DNA of 64,000 nucleotides from Lacicoccus halitifaciens (GTDB lineage: Bacteria > Bacillota > Bacilli > Staphylococcales > Salinicoccaceae): NCBI RefSeq assembly GCF_040544485.1, contig NZ_JBDZDV010000001.1, positions 310,001 through 374,000 of the forward strand, written 5' to 3'. Shown piece by piece: positions 9,038 to 16,752 of the stretch. The notes under the pieces are model-generated. The model did no database searches. It was not told the DNA's origin and worked only from the letters and a program-made list of their open reading frames with translations. Numbering within the stretch: position 1 is the stretch's first letter; each line of letters begins with the position of its first letter. The translations under genes were made by a program, and so were the position numbers.

Positions 9038-9751
9038 CTATTCACCGGCGAACGGCAGAGCTGCATCAAGTGCGACTTCAATCATCTCGTTGAAAGTCGT
9101 CTGACGCTCTTCACTGGATGTCGCTTCGCCCGTCAGTACGTGATCGGATACCGTCAGTATGGCCAATGCACGTGCATCGAATTTTTTACTTATGGTGAAT
9201 AATGCCGCTGATTCCATTTCGAGCGCCAGTATGCCATATTTCGCCATCATTTCAACATCGCCTTTTTCATCATAGAAGGAATCAGCCGTAAATACGTTCC
9301 CCACTTTGACTTCGAGACCTTTTTTCTTCGCTTCATTATAGCTTGAAAGAAGCAGTTCAAAATCCGAAGTCGGCGCATATTCAAAATTGCCGAACAGCTT
9401 CCTGTTCTGGAAGGAATCCGTGGATGCACTCTGGGCGATGATGACATCACGCACTTTCACATCTTTTTGGATGGCGCCGCATGTACCGACACGGATCAGG
9501 TTTTTGACGCCGTATTCTTCCATCAGTTCATGGACATAAATGGAAATGGAAGGTACCCCCATGCCCGTGCCCATCACGGAAATGCGTTTTCCTTTATACC
9601 TCCCGGTGAAGCCCAGCATGTTACGGACTTCATTGAAGCAGGTCACATCTTCTAAAAAGTTTTCAGCGATGTACTTCGCTCTGAGGGGATCCCCAGGTAA
9701 AAGGATTGTATCGGCGATATCGCCTTTTTGTGCATTGATATGAATACTCAT
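9038..9751 (-). CDS. deoD: Purine-nucleoside phosphorylase (DeoD type)
   Basis: A 237-residue trimer/hexamer-type purine nucleoside phosphorylase that cleaves purine (deoxy)ribonucleosides with phosphate for salvage. Recognisable motifs are DTILLPGDPLRAKYIAENF at the N-terminus, GMGVPSISIYVHEL, RVGTCGAIQ and the purine-binding EMESAALFTI. The ATG has AAGGAG about 8 nt upstream. It is the last gene of a same-strand run starting at thyA and is followed by a strong terminator. Confidence 0.95.
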   Translation of the reverse strand: MSIHINAQKGDIADTILLPGDPLRAKYIAENFLEDVTCFNEVRNMLGFTGRYKGKRISVMGTGMGVPSISIYVHELMEEYGVKNLIRVGTCGAIQKDVKVRDVIIAQSASTDSFQNRKLFGNFEYAPTSDFELLLSSYNEAKKKGLEVKVGNVFTADSFYDEKGDVEMMAKYGILALEMESAALFTISKKFDARALAILTVSDHVLTGEATSSEERQTTFNEMIEVALDAALPFAGE

Positions 9752-9769
9752 TATTGGAACTCCTTTTTC

Positions 9770-9991
9770 TTAGTGGTTTAGCCAGTCTTGATAATCCCGG
9801 TAAGTTTCATCAAACGTGGTGAGGGTGATATCCGGATAAGGGTTTCTTTCCAGATACTCACTGAGTTTCTGGTAATCGGTTTCCTGTTTCGGGAACATGG
9901 AGTCATTCTTTATGAAGTCACTGAGCGTTCCTGCTTCGGACTTCTCATCCGTCCGTGTCTTCATATACTGGTAATAGGAATAATCTTTCAT
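9770..9991 (-). CDS. yozE: YozE-like small protein (SAM-like fold)
   Basis: A 73-residue protein with the YozE_SAM_like signature: YYQYMKTRTDEK near the start, then FIKNDSMFPKQETDYQKLSEYLE and a C-terminal TFDETYRDYQDWL. The family is widespread in Firmicutes and of unknown function. It sits between crr and deoD; its start abuts the crr stop at 9991. Confidence 0.85.
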   Translation of the reverse strand: MKDYSYYQYMKTRTDEKSEAGTLSDFIKNDSMFPKQETDYQKLSEYLERNPYPDITLTTFDETYRDYQDWLNH

Positions 9992-10494
9992 CAGCTGATC
10001 TCCGCAGAGGCGACGACGGTCTGTCCGCCGGCCACTTCACCTGTCTCGAGGATATCGAACGACTGAAGGGCATCGCTGTTGGTGATGATGACAGGTGAAA
10101 TCGTGCTTTCTGCTTCTTTTGTCACCAGGTCCATATCGAAGCTTACGAGACTGTCGCCTGCCTTCACGTTATCGCCTTCACTGACATGTCCTGTGAAGCC
10201 CCTGCCGTCCATCGCGACGGTTTCAAGGCCGATGTGGATCAGCAGTTCTATGCCGTTTGCAGCTTTGATGCCGACGGCATGATTGGTGGGAAAGACCTGC
10301 ATGATTTCCCCGTCGATGGGTGAGACGACTTCACCGTCTGACGGTTCTATGCCGAATCCTTCCCCCATCATCTTTTCTGAAAAAACAGGGTCGGGAATAT
10401 CTTCGATTTTGACATATCTGCCATTCATCGGACTTTTTATCTCGAGCAGTTTGTCGGCAGGTTCTTCTTTCTTCCGAAATAGATTCTTAAACAT
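9991..10494 (-). CDS. crr: PTS glucose-type enzyme IIA component
   Basis: Soluble IIA domain of the phosphoenolpyruvate sugar phosphotransferase system, 167 residues from the chosen start. The phosphorylated histidine is in LLIHIGLETV and the second active-site histidine in PTNHAVGIKA; KSPMNGRYVKIEDIPDPVF is the typical N-terminal strand. The open frame begins at 10509 overlapping the msrB stop, but the internal ATG at 10494 (MFKNLF) has GGGAG about 9 nt upstream and matches homologue length, so I start there. No IIBC partner gene is adjacent. Confidence 0.92.
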   Translation of the reverse strand: MFKNLFRKKEEPADKLLEIKSPMNGRYVKIEDIPDPVFSEKMMGEGFGIEPSDGEVVSPIDGEIMQVFPTNHAVGIKAANGIELLIHIGLETVAMDGRGFTGHVSEGDNVKAGDSLVSFDMDLVTKEAESTISPVIITNSDALQSFDILETGEVAGGQTVVASAEIS

Positions 10495-10508
10495 TGAACC
10501 AACTCCCA

Positions 10509-10937
10509 TTAGTCATTAAAGTAGTCTACGTATTCCTCATACCCTTTTTCTTTGAGCTCATTCTTCGGAATAAAGATCACAGCTGCTGAATTGATGCAGT
10601 AGCGCAGCCCCCCGAGTTCTTCAGGACCGTCTTCGAATACGTGGCCCAGATGACTGTCTGATGCCTCGCTGCGGACTTCGGTGCGCCTCATGCCGAAAGA
10701 ATCGTCGAAGTGCTCGGAAATATCTTCAGAGATGCCTTTGGCGAAACTCGGCCAGCCGCAGGATGAATGGAACTTGTCCTTTGATGTGAAAAGAGGCTTG
10801 CCGCTGAGTTTGTCGACATAGATGCCTTCTTCAAAATGATCCCAGTATTCGTTCTGGAAAGGCGTTTCGGTGCCCTGCTCCTTCATGACTTTATACTCTG
10901 TACGGGTAAGATCTTCAATATTTTTTTTAACGCTCAT
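10509..10937 (-). CDS. msrB: Peptide-methionine (R)-S-oxide reductase
   Basis: A 142-residue MsrB reducing the R epimer of methionine sulfoxide in proteins. The fold motifs SSCGWPSF and SDSHLGHVF and the catalytic cysteine in LRYCINSAAVIF are present. The two CxxC zinc pairs of zinc-containing MsrB proteins are absent, as in S. aureus MsrB. Its start overlaps the msrA stop by 4 bp, coupling the two stereospecific repair enzymes. Confidence 0.95.
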   Translation of the reverse strand: MSVKKNIEDLTRTEYKVMKEQGTETPFQNEYWDHFEEGIYVDKLSGKPLFTSKDKFHSSCGWPSFAKGISEDISEHFDDSFGMRRTEVRSEASDSHLGHVFEDGPEELGGLRYCINSAAVIFIPKNELKEKGYEEYVDYFND

Positions 10938-11458
10938 TCTGATTCACTCCAATGATTTTCTAAAAATGATTTACGTCCGGAACCTTTATAATATGCATTA
11001 TAATGTCCCTTGTTCTTCTTATAGAAATCCTGGTGTTCCTCTTCTGCCTCATAGAAGCTCTTGAAAGGCAGTACCGGTGTGTTGATCGGTTTGTCGAAAA
11101 CGTTGCTGTCGTCAAGCTCTTTTATCACTCTTTCGGCAGTCTCTTTCTGTGCTTCATTGTGGTACAGTACCGCAGGCATATACTGGCTGCCCCTGTCGCC
11201 GAACTGGCCTTCTACATCTGTCGGGTCGAAAGTCTTGAAGAAAATCTGCAGAATCTCTTCGTAGGAAATCACATCTTCATCATAATCGATTTGAACGGTC
11301 TCGATATGACCGGTCGTCCCGGTACTGACCTGTGCGTAGGTCGGATTGTCCACTTCTCCGTTGGAATACCCTGAAATGACGCTGTTGACGCCGTCCCACT
11401 GGTCGAATGGTTTAACCAGACACCAGAAACAGCCGCCGCCTAATGTCGCTTTTGCCAA
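10934..11458 (-). CDS. msrA: Peptide-methionine (S)-S-oxide reductase
   Basis: MsrA repairing methionine-S-sulfoxide, 174 residues from the chosen start. The catalytic motif GGGCFWC lies within the first 15 residues; its two cysteines are the only ones in the protein. The frame opens with a GTG at 11467, inside the ribosome-binding site; a TTG at 11458 sits 6 nt after GAGGTG and gives the N-terminus expected from homologues, so I prefer it. Directly followed by msrB with a 4-bp overlap. Confidence 0.93.
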   Translation of the reverse strand: MAKATLGGGCFWCLVKPFDQWDGVNSVISGYSNGEVDNPTYAQVSTGTTGHIETVQIDYDEDVISYEEILQIFFKTFDPTDVEGQFGDRGSQYMPAVLYHNEAQKETAERVIKELDDSNVFDKPINTPVLPFKSFYEAEEEHQDFYKKNKGHYNAYYKGSGRKSFLENHWSESE

Positions 11459-11475
11459 AATTCTCACCTCATAAG

Positions 11476-12024
11476 TTAGTATTCAAAAGAAAAATACCAT
11501 GCATTGTTTTGATAATCAATCTCTTCGACATCAACAGACAAGTCTGTAAACTCATCAAAAAGAGTTTTATCTATCACCAGGGCCCTGGATTCTGTGCTGA
11601 ACGCCATACCTTCTGGAAGGTCCGCCCCGGTTCTGATCAACGTATATGCCATATCCTCGGATAATGGCAGCCGCCCGATTGAAATATCACTGATTTCAAA
11701 AATCAGATCCGTCTCGGTGATATACGGCTCCAGGTTGAATATTGTATCAAAGTTCATGTTCAAATACTCGTTCTCCGCCATCAGTTGTATATCTTCCTCA
11801 TCTATTGCGACGGTGATATCATATGCGCCATCCTGCAGGAACGTGTTCAAAAGAAACTCAACGGTATGGTTTTCAAGGATGATCACATGTTCAGTCTGAG
11901 TACCATCCGGCGCTTCAATTGAATCCAGTTCCCCATAGTCGCCTGATAGGAATATGAAAAGGCCTGCCAACACTGCTGCATTGATGACAAGCAGTCCTAT
12001 GAATAACCATTTCCAGATATTCAT
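11476..12024 (-). CDS. ypmS: YpmS-like membrane-anchored protein (DUF2140)
   Basis: A 182-residue protein with one N-terminal transmembrane segment (about 5-27) and an extracytoplasmic beta-rich domain. The pattern NHTVEFLLNTFLQDGAYDITVAID followed by an acidic, strand-rich region fits the YpmS family, whose function is unknown. Its place between dfrA and msrA in one same-strand run supports the assignment. A GGGAG site precedes the ATG. Confidence 0.75.
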   Translation of the reverse strand: MNIWKWLFIGLLVINAAVLAGLFIFLSGDYGELDSIEAPDGTQTEHVIILENHTVEFLLNTFLQDGAYDITVAIDEEDIQLMAENEYLNMNFDTIFNLEPYITETDLIFEISDISIGRLPLSEDMAYTLIRTGADLPEGMAFSTESRALVIDKTLFDEFTDLSVDVEEIDYQNNAWYFSFEY

Positions 12025-12035
12025 GAGCGTCTCCC

Positions 12036-12512
12036 TCAGAGATTTCTTCTGAGGTGCAGGAATTCATGCGGATACTTATTCTTCTCGTCCACGACGCCCG
12101 GTGTGATGTCCACGATTTCCCATTCTGATATATCATAGTCCGGGAAGAAGGTGTCGCCTGCAAATGTTTCATGAATCCTTGTGATATACATTTCATCGAC
12201 CATATACATCGTCTGCTCATATACGGCCGCCCCGCCGAAGATGAAGACTTTCCCTTCAAGATTTTTAATCTCCTCGATGTCATGGATTACTTCCACGCCT
12301 TCGGTGACAAACTCCTCGTTGCGCGTCAAAACGACGTTCTTACGGTTGGGCAGGGGTTTTCCCAATGTATCGAGTGTATTCCTCCCCATCACGATCGTAT
12401 TGCCTTCCGTCAGGCTTTTCAATCTCTTCAGATCAGCGGGCAAGTTCCACGGCATGTCGCCCTTGAACCCGATGACGTTCTGATTGGCATGCGCCACAAT
12501 TAAAGATACCAT
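12036..12512 (-). CDS. dfrA: Dihydrofolate reductase
   Basis: A 158-residue DHFR, NADPH-dependent, making tetrahydrofolate. Visible are the N-terminal strand VSLIVAHANQNVIG, the Met20-loop region GDMPWNLPADLKRLK, the NADPH motif VMGRNTLDTLGKPLPNRKN and VFIFGGAAVYEQ. It follows thyA by 14 bp; the thymidylate synthase reaction consumes methylene-THF and releases the dihydrofolate that this enzyme reduces. AGGAGG precedes the ATG. Confidence 0.96.
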   Translation of the reverse strand: MVSLIVAHANQNVIGFKGDMPWNLPADLKRLKSLTEGNTIVMGRNTLDTLGKPLPNRKNVVLTRNEEFVTEGVEVIHDIEEIKNLEGKVFIFGGAAVYEQTMYMVDEMYITRIHETFAGDTFFPDYDISEWEIVDITPGVVDEKNKYPHEFLHLRRNL

Positions 12513-12526
12513 AATGTTCCTCCTGT

Positions 12527-13480
12527 CTATACTGCAATCGGTGCTTTGATATAAGGGTGTGACTCATAGCCGACCACTTCAAAATCTTCATAATCGATCT
12601 CAAAAATTGATGCGTCACTGTTGATCTTCAAGGATGGGGGCGCAAAGCTGTTCCTCTCGAGCTGTTTGTCGACTGCTTCGATGTGATTTGCATATATATG
12701 AGCATCCCCCATCGTATGGACGAAGTCACCTGCTTCAAGGCTGCATTCTTTAGCAACCATCAGAAGGAGCAGTGAATAACTCGCAATATTGAAAGGTACA
12801 CCGAGGAACACATCGGCACTCCTCTGATAAAGCTGCAGGCTCAGCCTGCCATCCTTGACATAAAACTGGAAAAAGGAGTGGCACGGCGGAAGTGCCATCG
12901 TATCGATTTCTGCCGGGTTCCAGGCTGTGACAATATGACGCCTTGAGTCGGGGTTCGTTTTGATCGCCTCAATCACGTTTTTCAGCTGGTCGATGGATTC
13001 ACCATCCGGTCCGATCCAGTCCCGCCACTGTTTTCCGTATACATTTCCGAGATCGCCGTATTTACGGCTAAAATCGTCATCGGTGAGGATCCTGTCCTTA
13101 AACTTCTTCATTTCATCCTGGTAGATGGAGTTGAAGTCTTCGTCCTTAAGCGCACGGCGGCCGAAATCGGTCATATCCGGGCCGTCATACTCCTCAGATT
13201 CGACCCATTTCTTGAACGCCCATTCATTCCATATATTGTTGTCATACTCAAGGAGGAACCTGATGTTCGTATCACCCCGGATGAACCAGATCAGCTCGGT
13301 GGCGATCATTTTGAACAAAACCTTTTTCGTAGTGAGCAAAGGGAATCCTTCAGACAGGTCGAAGCGCATCTGATGGCCGAACACCGAATACGTACCCGTT
13401 CCGGTCCGGTCATCCTTGAAAGTGCCTTCCGATCTGATGCGTCCGAGCAGATCATGGTAGACTTTGTCGAAATTATTCAT
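12527..13480 (-). CDS. thyA: Thymidylate synthase
   Basis: Classical ThyA (317 residues), methylating dUMP to dTMP using methylene-tetrahydrofolate. The active-site cysteine is in LPPCHSFFQFY; QRSADVFLGVPFNIASYSLLL and the N-terminal DRTGTGTYSVFGHQMRF are family hallmarks. The approximately 50-residue insert after the N-terminal domain is as in staphylococcal ThyA. It heads the thyA-dfrA-ypmS-msrAB-crr-yozE-deoD run and diverges from the small plus-strand gene at 13558. Confidence 0.97.
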   Translation of the reverse strand: MNNFDKVYHDLLGRIRSEGTFKDDRTGTGTYSVFGHQMRFDLSEGFPLLTTKKVLFKMIATELIWFIRGDTNIRFLLEYDNNIWNEWAFKKWVESEEYDGPDMTDFGRRALKDEDFNSIYQDEMKKFKDRILTDDDFSRKYGDLGNVYGKQWRDWIGPDGESIDQLKNVIEAIKTNPDSRRHIVTAWNPAEIDTMALPPCHSFFQFYVKDGRLSLQLYQRSADVFLGVPFNIASYSLLLLMVAKECSLEAGDFVHTMGDAHIYANHIEAVDKQLERNSFAPPSLKINSDASIFEIDYEDFEVVGYESHPYIKAPIAV

Positions 13481-13490
13481 ACTACCCCTC

Positions 13491-13519
13491 TTTTCTTTTT
13501 CAAAGGACTTCTATATAAT
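13491..13519 (+). promoter_or_regulatory. Predicted promoter of the 23-codon gene
   Basis: A perfect TATAAT at 13514-13519 lies 38 bp before the ATG. The -35 at 17-nt spacing (TTTTCT, 13491-13496) is weak, so the call rests mainly on the -10 box and on the downstream RBS, ORF and terminator. Confidence 0.5.
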
Positions 13520-13557
13520 TGACTGTGATAATAAAATGATTATTTGGAGTGTTGATT

Positions 13558-13629
13558 ATGGAACTCGTCTTTTCAATCGGCCTCGTTCTGATGGCAGCAT
13601 GGTTTGTATCACTGTGCATAACAGAATAG
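13558..13629 (+). CDS. Putative 23-residue hydrophobic membrane peptide
   Basis: Short ORF of 23 codons, beginning MELVFSIGL and ending VSLCITE, with an uninterrupted hydrophobic core of about 16 residues (one predicted transmembrane helix) and a single cysteine near the C-terminus. GGAG lies 8 nt before the ATG, TATAAT 38 bp before it, and a strong plus-oriented terminator 11 bp after the stop, so all parts of a one-gene transcription unit are present in about 180 bp. I do not recognise the family. It could be a regulatory or complex-associated small membrane protein, or the unit could act as a small RNA. Confidence 0.6.
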   Translation: MELVFSIGLVLMAAWFVSLCITE

Positions 13630-13640
13630 ATTAAATGATA

Positions 13641-13668
13641 ACCAGGAATATACATTCCTGGTTTTTTT
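13641..13668 (+). terminator. Terminator of the 23-codon gene, shared with bacilliredoxin
   Basis: Nine-base-pair stem ACCAGGAAT / ATTCCTGGT with a 4-nt loop, followed on the plus strand by seven T (13662-13668). On the minus strand it lies just beyond the bacilliredoxin stop but is followed by a poor T-tract (TTATCATTT), so it is mainly a plus-strand terminator. Confidence 0.85.
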
Positions 13669-14104
13669 ATGAGATATTTTCATCGAATGATTCTTTTATG
13701 TCCATCATCAGGTCGTTGATGTCACGGCCTTCGATATGTTCGCGCGGCATGAAATGGACAAGTTTGCGTCCTTTGAAAAGTGCGTATGAAGGACTTGATG
13801 GCGGCTCGCCGATGAACTCCCTGAGCCTTGCCGTCGCCTCCCTGTCCTGACCTGCAAACACCGTCGCCTTGTGCGTCGGTTTCTTCGGGTTCTGCTCTGC
13901 GACCGTCACCGCAGCCGGACGCGCAAGGCCTGCTGCACATCCGCATACGCTGTTGATCACCACAAATGCAGTCTCATCCTCATCCAATGAGTTCATGAAC
14001 TCATCCACACTGTCCGGCGTCGTCAAATCTTTGAACTCACGGTTCGTCAACTCTTCGCGCATCGGTTTTGCAACTTCTTTCATATACTCTTCGTACGGGT
14101 TCAA
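13667..14104 (-). CDS. Bacilliredoxin (BrxA/BrxB, YphP/YqiW family)
   Basis: Thioredoxin-like protein that removes bacillithiol from S-bacillithiolated proteins. The CGC active site is in NSVCGCAAGLARPA (C54 and C56). The longer open frame starts at 14158 inside the upstream gene. The family begins with NPYEEYMKEVAKPMR, and a TTG at 14104 immediately before that sequence has AAAGGGAG 7 nt upstream, so I call a TTG start and 145 residues, the normal family length. The ribosome-binding site lies inside the last codons of cvfC. Other bacillithiol genes in the window are bshA and ypdA. Confidence 0.92.
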   Translation of the reverse strand: MNPYEEYMKEVAKPMREELTNREFKDLTTPDSVDEFMNSLDEDETAFVVINSVCGCAAGLARPAAVTVAEQNPKKPTHKATVFAGQDREATARLREFIGEPPSSPSYALFKGRKLVHFMPREHIEGRDINDLMMDIKESFDENIS

Positions 14105-14105
14105 A

Positions 14106-15217
14106 TCATCGCTCCCTTTCCTGAATCTGTTTCCATACACTGCCCATTGCCGCTTCACCCTTCTCTATCCGGGCGATGGCCATCTCTTTCTGGAGCCTGA
14201 CGTCATACTGCGGGTCTTCCTTATACTCATACAGGTGAGGCAGGCTTTCTTCATCACCGACTTCGTAGATGAACATCGCAGCACGCCAGCGCACAATCGG
14301 GCTTCTGTCATCCAGCAGGGGATACATGTCCCGCAGCCCTTCCTTGAAACCGAGGTCGCTGTATCCGTCCCCGGCGGTCCTTCTGACCGGCACGGCCTTA
14401 TCCTGGAGCCCGATGTTCAAATACTGAAGCGTCTCCCTGTCCTCGATCATGGCAAGCAGATAGACGGCGGTCCTGCGCACCTGCATCTTATCATCCTGCA
14501 GTGCGAGTGAGAGCACTTCATAGTCATCCTTGCCGGGATTCTCCATATGGTCAAGGAGGTTCAGCCGCTCTTTCCAGTCGGCGGCCGCCTTGAATTCCGC
14601 AACACTCACCTTACGGTATTCCTTCGGTTTCGGCGGCTGTTTCTGCTTCGCTTCAGCAACCATCTCCTTCAAAGTCTCATCATCATATAAAGCGTTGATC
14701 TCTTCGGTCACTTCCGTGAACACTTCTTCAGGTGTGCCGTAACGCGTTGAGCTCTGCTCCCATTTGCGCCCCATGATGATGTTATCTTCAGGCAGTGTCG
14801 CTTCGGCGACGGCATTGACGAATCTGTCATCCAGCTGGCGCCTGTGCTCTTCCCCGTCATTCAGCTTGATCTGGTAAGGAATGCCTTTGAATGTCAGGAC
14901 CTGGACATTCACTTCACCGTAGGTATTATTTACTGGTTTTTTTTTACTTCCGAATCGTCACTGCCGGAATTGAATGTGCTTTCTATCTTAGGGATGAGTG
15001 TTTCCCAGTCGGCTTTCGGCGATTTATCCACCGATATGAAATCCATTGCATGGAATACACTTGTCACATCTTCAAGTTCGAGCACTTTATTGATGAAATC
15101 AGGATTCTCATCAGAAACTTTTCTGTATGTTGCTGATTTCATATCCCCTTTTTCCTCACTCACAGTGATTTTCATTGTGTTCGGACTCGGTGTCGGTTCG
15201 ATTCTTACGATTTCCAT
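14106..15217 (-). CDS. cvfC: Conserved virulence factor C-like protein, split by a -1 frameshift
   Basis: Two adjacent frames together match S. aureus CvfC. Frame 1 (15217 down to 14930, 95 codons) is an Nfu/NifU N-terminal domain starting MEIVRIEPTPSPNTMKI, with AGGAGG before its ATG. Frame 2 (14912 down to 14106, 268 residues, first start a GTG with poor spacing) begins NVQVLTFKGIPYQIKL and carries HEAT-like repeats (VRRTAVYLLAMIEDRE, VRRTAGDGYSDLG, VRWRAAMFIYEVG), ending GSVWKQIQ. A -1 shift on the A9 run at 14937-14945 joins them through PVNNTYGE into one protein of about 370 residues, the length of S. aureus CvfC (374). It may be programmed frameshifting, slippage, a real mutation or a sequencing deletion. 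Confidence 0.85.
14936..14945 (-). other. A9 run with slippery heptamer A AAA AAC
   Basis: On the minus strand the zero frame reads GTA AAA AAA AAC CAG TAA. The heptamer A AAA AAC is in the correct phase for tandem -1 slippage, and the zero frame meets a stop two codons later. The -1 frame continues CCA GTA AAT into the second part of cvfC. An A9 run can also cause transcriptional slippage. I see no clear Shine-Dalgarno-like stimulator about 10 nt upstream or strong stem-loop downstream. Confidence 0.6.
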
Positions 15218-15228
15218 TGATAATCCTC

Positions 15229-15402
15229 CTATTGTAGTTGGTTTCCATGGCTGCGGATCTTGAGCCCGACCGAGCATTCCGTAATGCAGAATTTATGTGC
15301 GCTCGCCCGGGTGCCCTCTTCCCTGTTCAGCTTTTTGAGCAGGCAGCCATGGCAGTATTTTTCTTCAAGTTGGTTGATTTTAATTAAGGTTTTTTCTTCC
15401 AT
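15229..15402 (-). CDS. Small zinc-finger-like protein
   Basis: A 57-residue protein with a perfect AGGAGG site before the ATG. Cysteines are arranged as YCHGC near residue 18 and FCITEC near residue 40, a CxxC...CxxxC pattern typical of the short zinc-finger proteins found next to cvfC in staphylococci. It starts MEEKTLIKINQLEEKYC. Its last codons overlap the ribosome-binding region of cvfC. Function unknown. Confidence 0.8.
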   Translation of the reverse strand: MEEKTLIKINQLEEKYCHGCLLKKLNREEGTRASAHKFCITECSVGLKIRSHGNQLQ

Positions 15403-15420
15403 GTTCAACCTCCTTAATCA

Positions 15421-15426
15421 ATTATA
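15421..15426 (-). promoter_or_regulatory. Predicted -10 box for the zinc-finger/cvfC unit
   Basis: TATAAT on the minus strand, 18 bp before the zinc-finger ATG and just past the U-run of the upstream RNase HI-like gene's terminator. Only a T-rich stretch lies at the -35 position, so this is a moderate call. Confidence 0.4.
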
Positions 15427-15442
15427 CAGAAAACGCCAGGAT

Positions 15443-15469
15443 AAAAAAAGGAATGACTTTCATCATCCC
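15443..15469 (-). terminator. Terminator of the RNase HI-like gene, overlapping its stop
   Basis: Seven-pair stem (15450-15456 with 15463-15469, one G-U pair) with a 6-nt loop, followed by seven T on the minus strand (15443-15449). The proximal arm contains the stop codon at 15463-15465. Confidence 0.75.
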
Positions 15470-15858
15470 TTCGTATACTTATAAAGCGCTTCTTTGGCCA
15501 GGTTGTCGGCTGATTTGTTCCTCCCCCTCGGGGTGTGGCTGACCAGAAACAAATCAAAGTTTCCGAGTTTCGATTGGATATTATTGTAGTGGATCTGATA
15601 TTTCTTATTTTTCACGAACTGTTTGTCGAAGCTGTCTGCGATGATTTTGGAATCCGTATGGATGATGGCGGATCTGATGCCGTGCTCAACCGCCTTGTCG
15701 AGTGCATGGTCCAGTGTCGCCCATTCCGCTTCGTGATTATCCATCTCCCCGAGATCGAAAGTGAACTCAAGCCTGCCGTTTTCATCTTTTATGACGGCGG
15801 CACCGGCGGCGTACACCGGATTCTGCCGGGCTGCCGCATCAATGTAAATTTGCGCCAT
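15463..15858 (-). CDS. RNase HI-like protein (reverse-transcriptase-like, YpeP family)
   Basis: A 131-residue RNase H-fold protein. The four acidic catalytic positions of RNase HI can be assigned: D in IYIDAAARQN, E in NHEAEWATLDHAL, D in IIHTDSKIIADSF, and D in KSADNLAKEAL. It could therefore be active on RNA of RNA-DNA hybrids, although related B. subtilis proteins are poorly characterised. It lies 9 bp downstream of the 5'-3' exonuclease gene, a pairing that suggests RNA-primer or flap processing; this is inference. Confidence 0.85.
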   Translation of the reverse strand: MAQIYIDAAARQNPVYAAGAAVIKDENGRLEFTFDLGEMDNHEAEWATLDHALDKAVEHGIRSAIIHTDSKIIADSFDKQFVKNKKYQIHYNNIQSKLGNFDLFLVSHTPRGRNKSADNLAKEALYKYTKG

Positions 15859-15867
15859 GACGTCCTC

Positions 15868-16740
15868 CTATATGTCCAATGTGTGCAGATACCTGCGGGT
15901 GATGCTCAGGTCGTGCCGGATGAGGGCGTCTTCGATCTTCCCTTTATCCAGTATGAGCCTGCGGTGATTCAAATATTCATCATGCGAGAAGTCGACGTCC
16001 GTGATGATTTTGGCGAGCCTGTATGACATCTGCAGGGATGACATATCATTCAGGACCTTGGTCCGTATGCCCTTGCTCAGCGAATCGATATTTTGAATCA
16101 TATTGTCAATGCTGCCATATTCACGGATGAGTTTCAGCGCGGTCTTCTCACCTATGCCCTTCACCCCGAAGTATCCATCACCCGGGTCCCCCATCAAAGC
16201 TTTCACGTCGATGAACTGCTGCGGTGTGATGGCATATTCTTCCTTGAAGACGGACTCTGTATAATGATTATATTCCGAAAACCCCTTTTTTGTCAGCCAT
16301 ATTTCATTGCTGCCGCCGAGCAGCTGGAGGAGATCCCGGTCCCCGCTGACGATGAGGAGGTCATCGTAATTTTTCGCGAGGGTGCCGATGATGTCATCCG
16401 CTTCATAGCCATGGATGCCGAGCTGATATATCCCCATGTCATGGATGACTTCTTTCACATAGTCGAACTGGGGGATCATTTCTTCAGGCGGCGCCTCCCG
16501 GTTTGCCTTATACTCCGCGAACCATTCATTGCGGATCGTCTCCTTGCCCATATCCCATGTCACGACAAGATTTTCCGGGCGCGTCAGCTCGATGAGCTTG
16601 AACGTATGCCTGATCATGCCCTGGATGCCGTTGGTCGGGAGGTCCTTGTCATTATGCATGAACTGGTTGCGGAAGCTGGTGGCATAAAAATGGCGGAACA
16701 AGAGGGCCATTCCATCTATTACAAGTGTTTTTTCAGTCAT
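15868..16740 (-). CDS. 5'-3' exonuclease / flap endonuclease (PolA N-terminal-like, YpcP)
   Basis: A 290-residue stand-alone homologue of the DNA polymerase I 5' nuclease domain. Metal-binding acidic motifs are in LVIDGMALLFRHFY, EADDIIGTLAKNY and LLIVSGDRDLLQLL, with the helix-hairpin-helix region at LMGDPGDGYFGVKGIGEKTALKL. It removes flaps and RNA primers in this family. It shares a run with the RNase HI-like gene downstream and the sulfurtransferase upstream. Confidence 0.93.
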   Translation of the reverse strand: MTEKTLVIDGMALLFRHFYATSFRNQFMHNDKDLPTNGIQGMIRHTFKLIELTRPENLVVTWDMGKETIRNEWFAEYKANREAPPEEMIPQFDYVKEVIHDMGIYQLGIHGYEADDIIGTLAKNYDDLLIVSGDRDLLQLLGGSNEIWLTKKGFSEYNHYTESVFKEEYAITPQQFIDVKALMGDPGDGYFGVKGIGEKTALKLIREYGSIDNMIQNIDSLSKGIRTKVLNDMSSLQMSYRLAKIITDVDFSHDEYLNHRRLILDKGKIEDALIRHDLSITRRYLHTLDI

Positions 16741-16752
16741 TTAACCAAGTCC

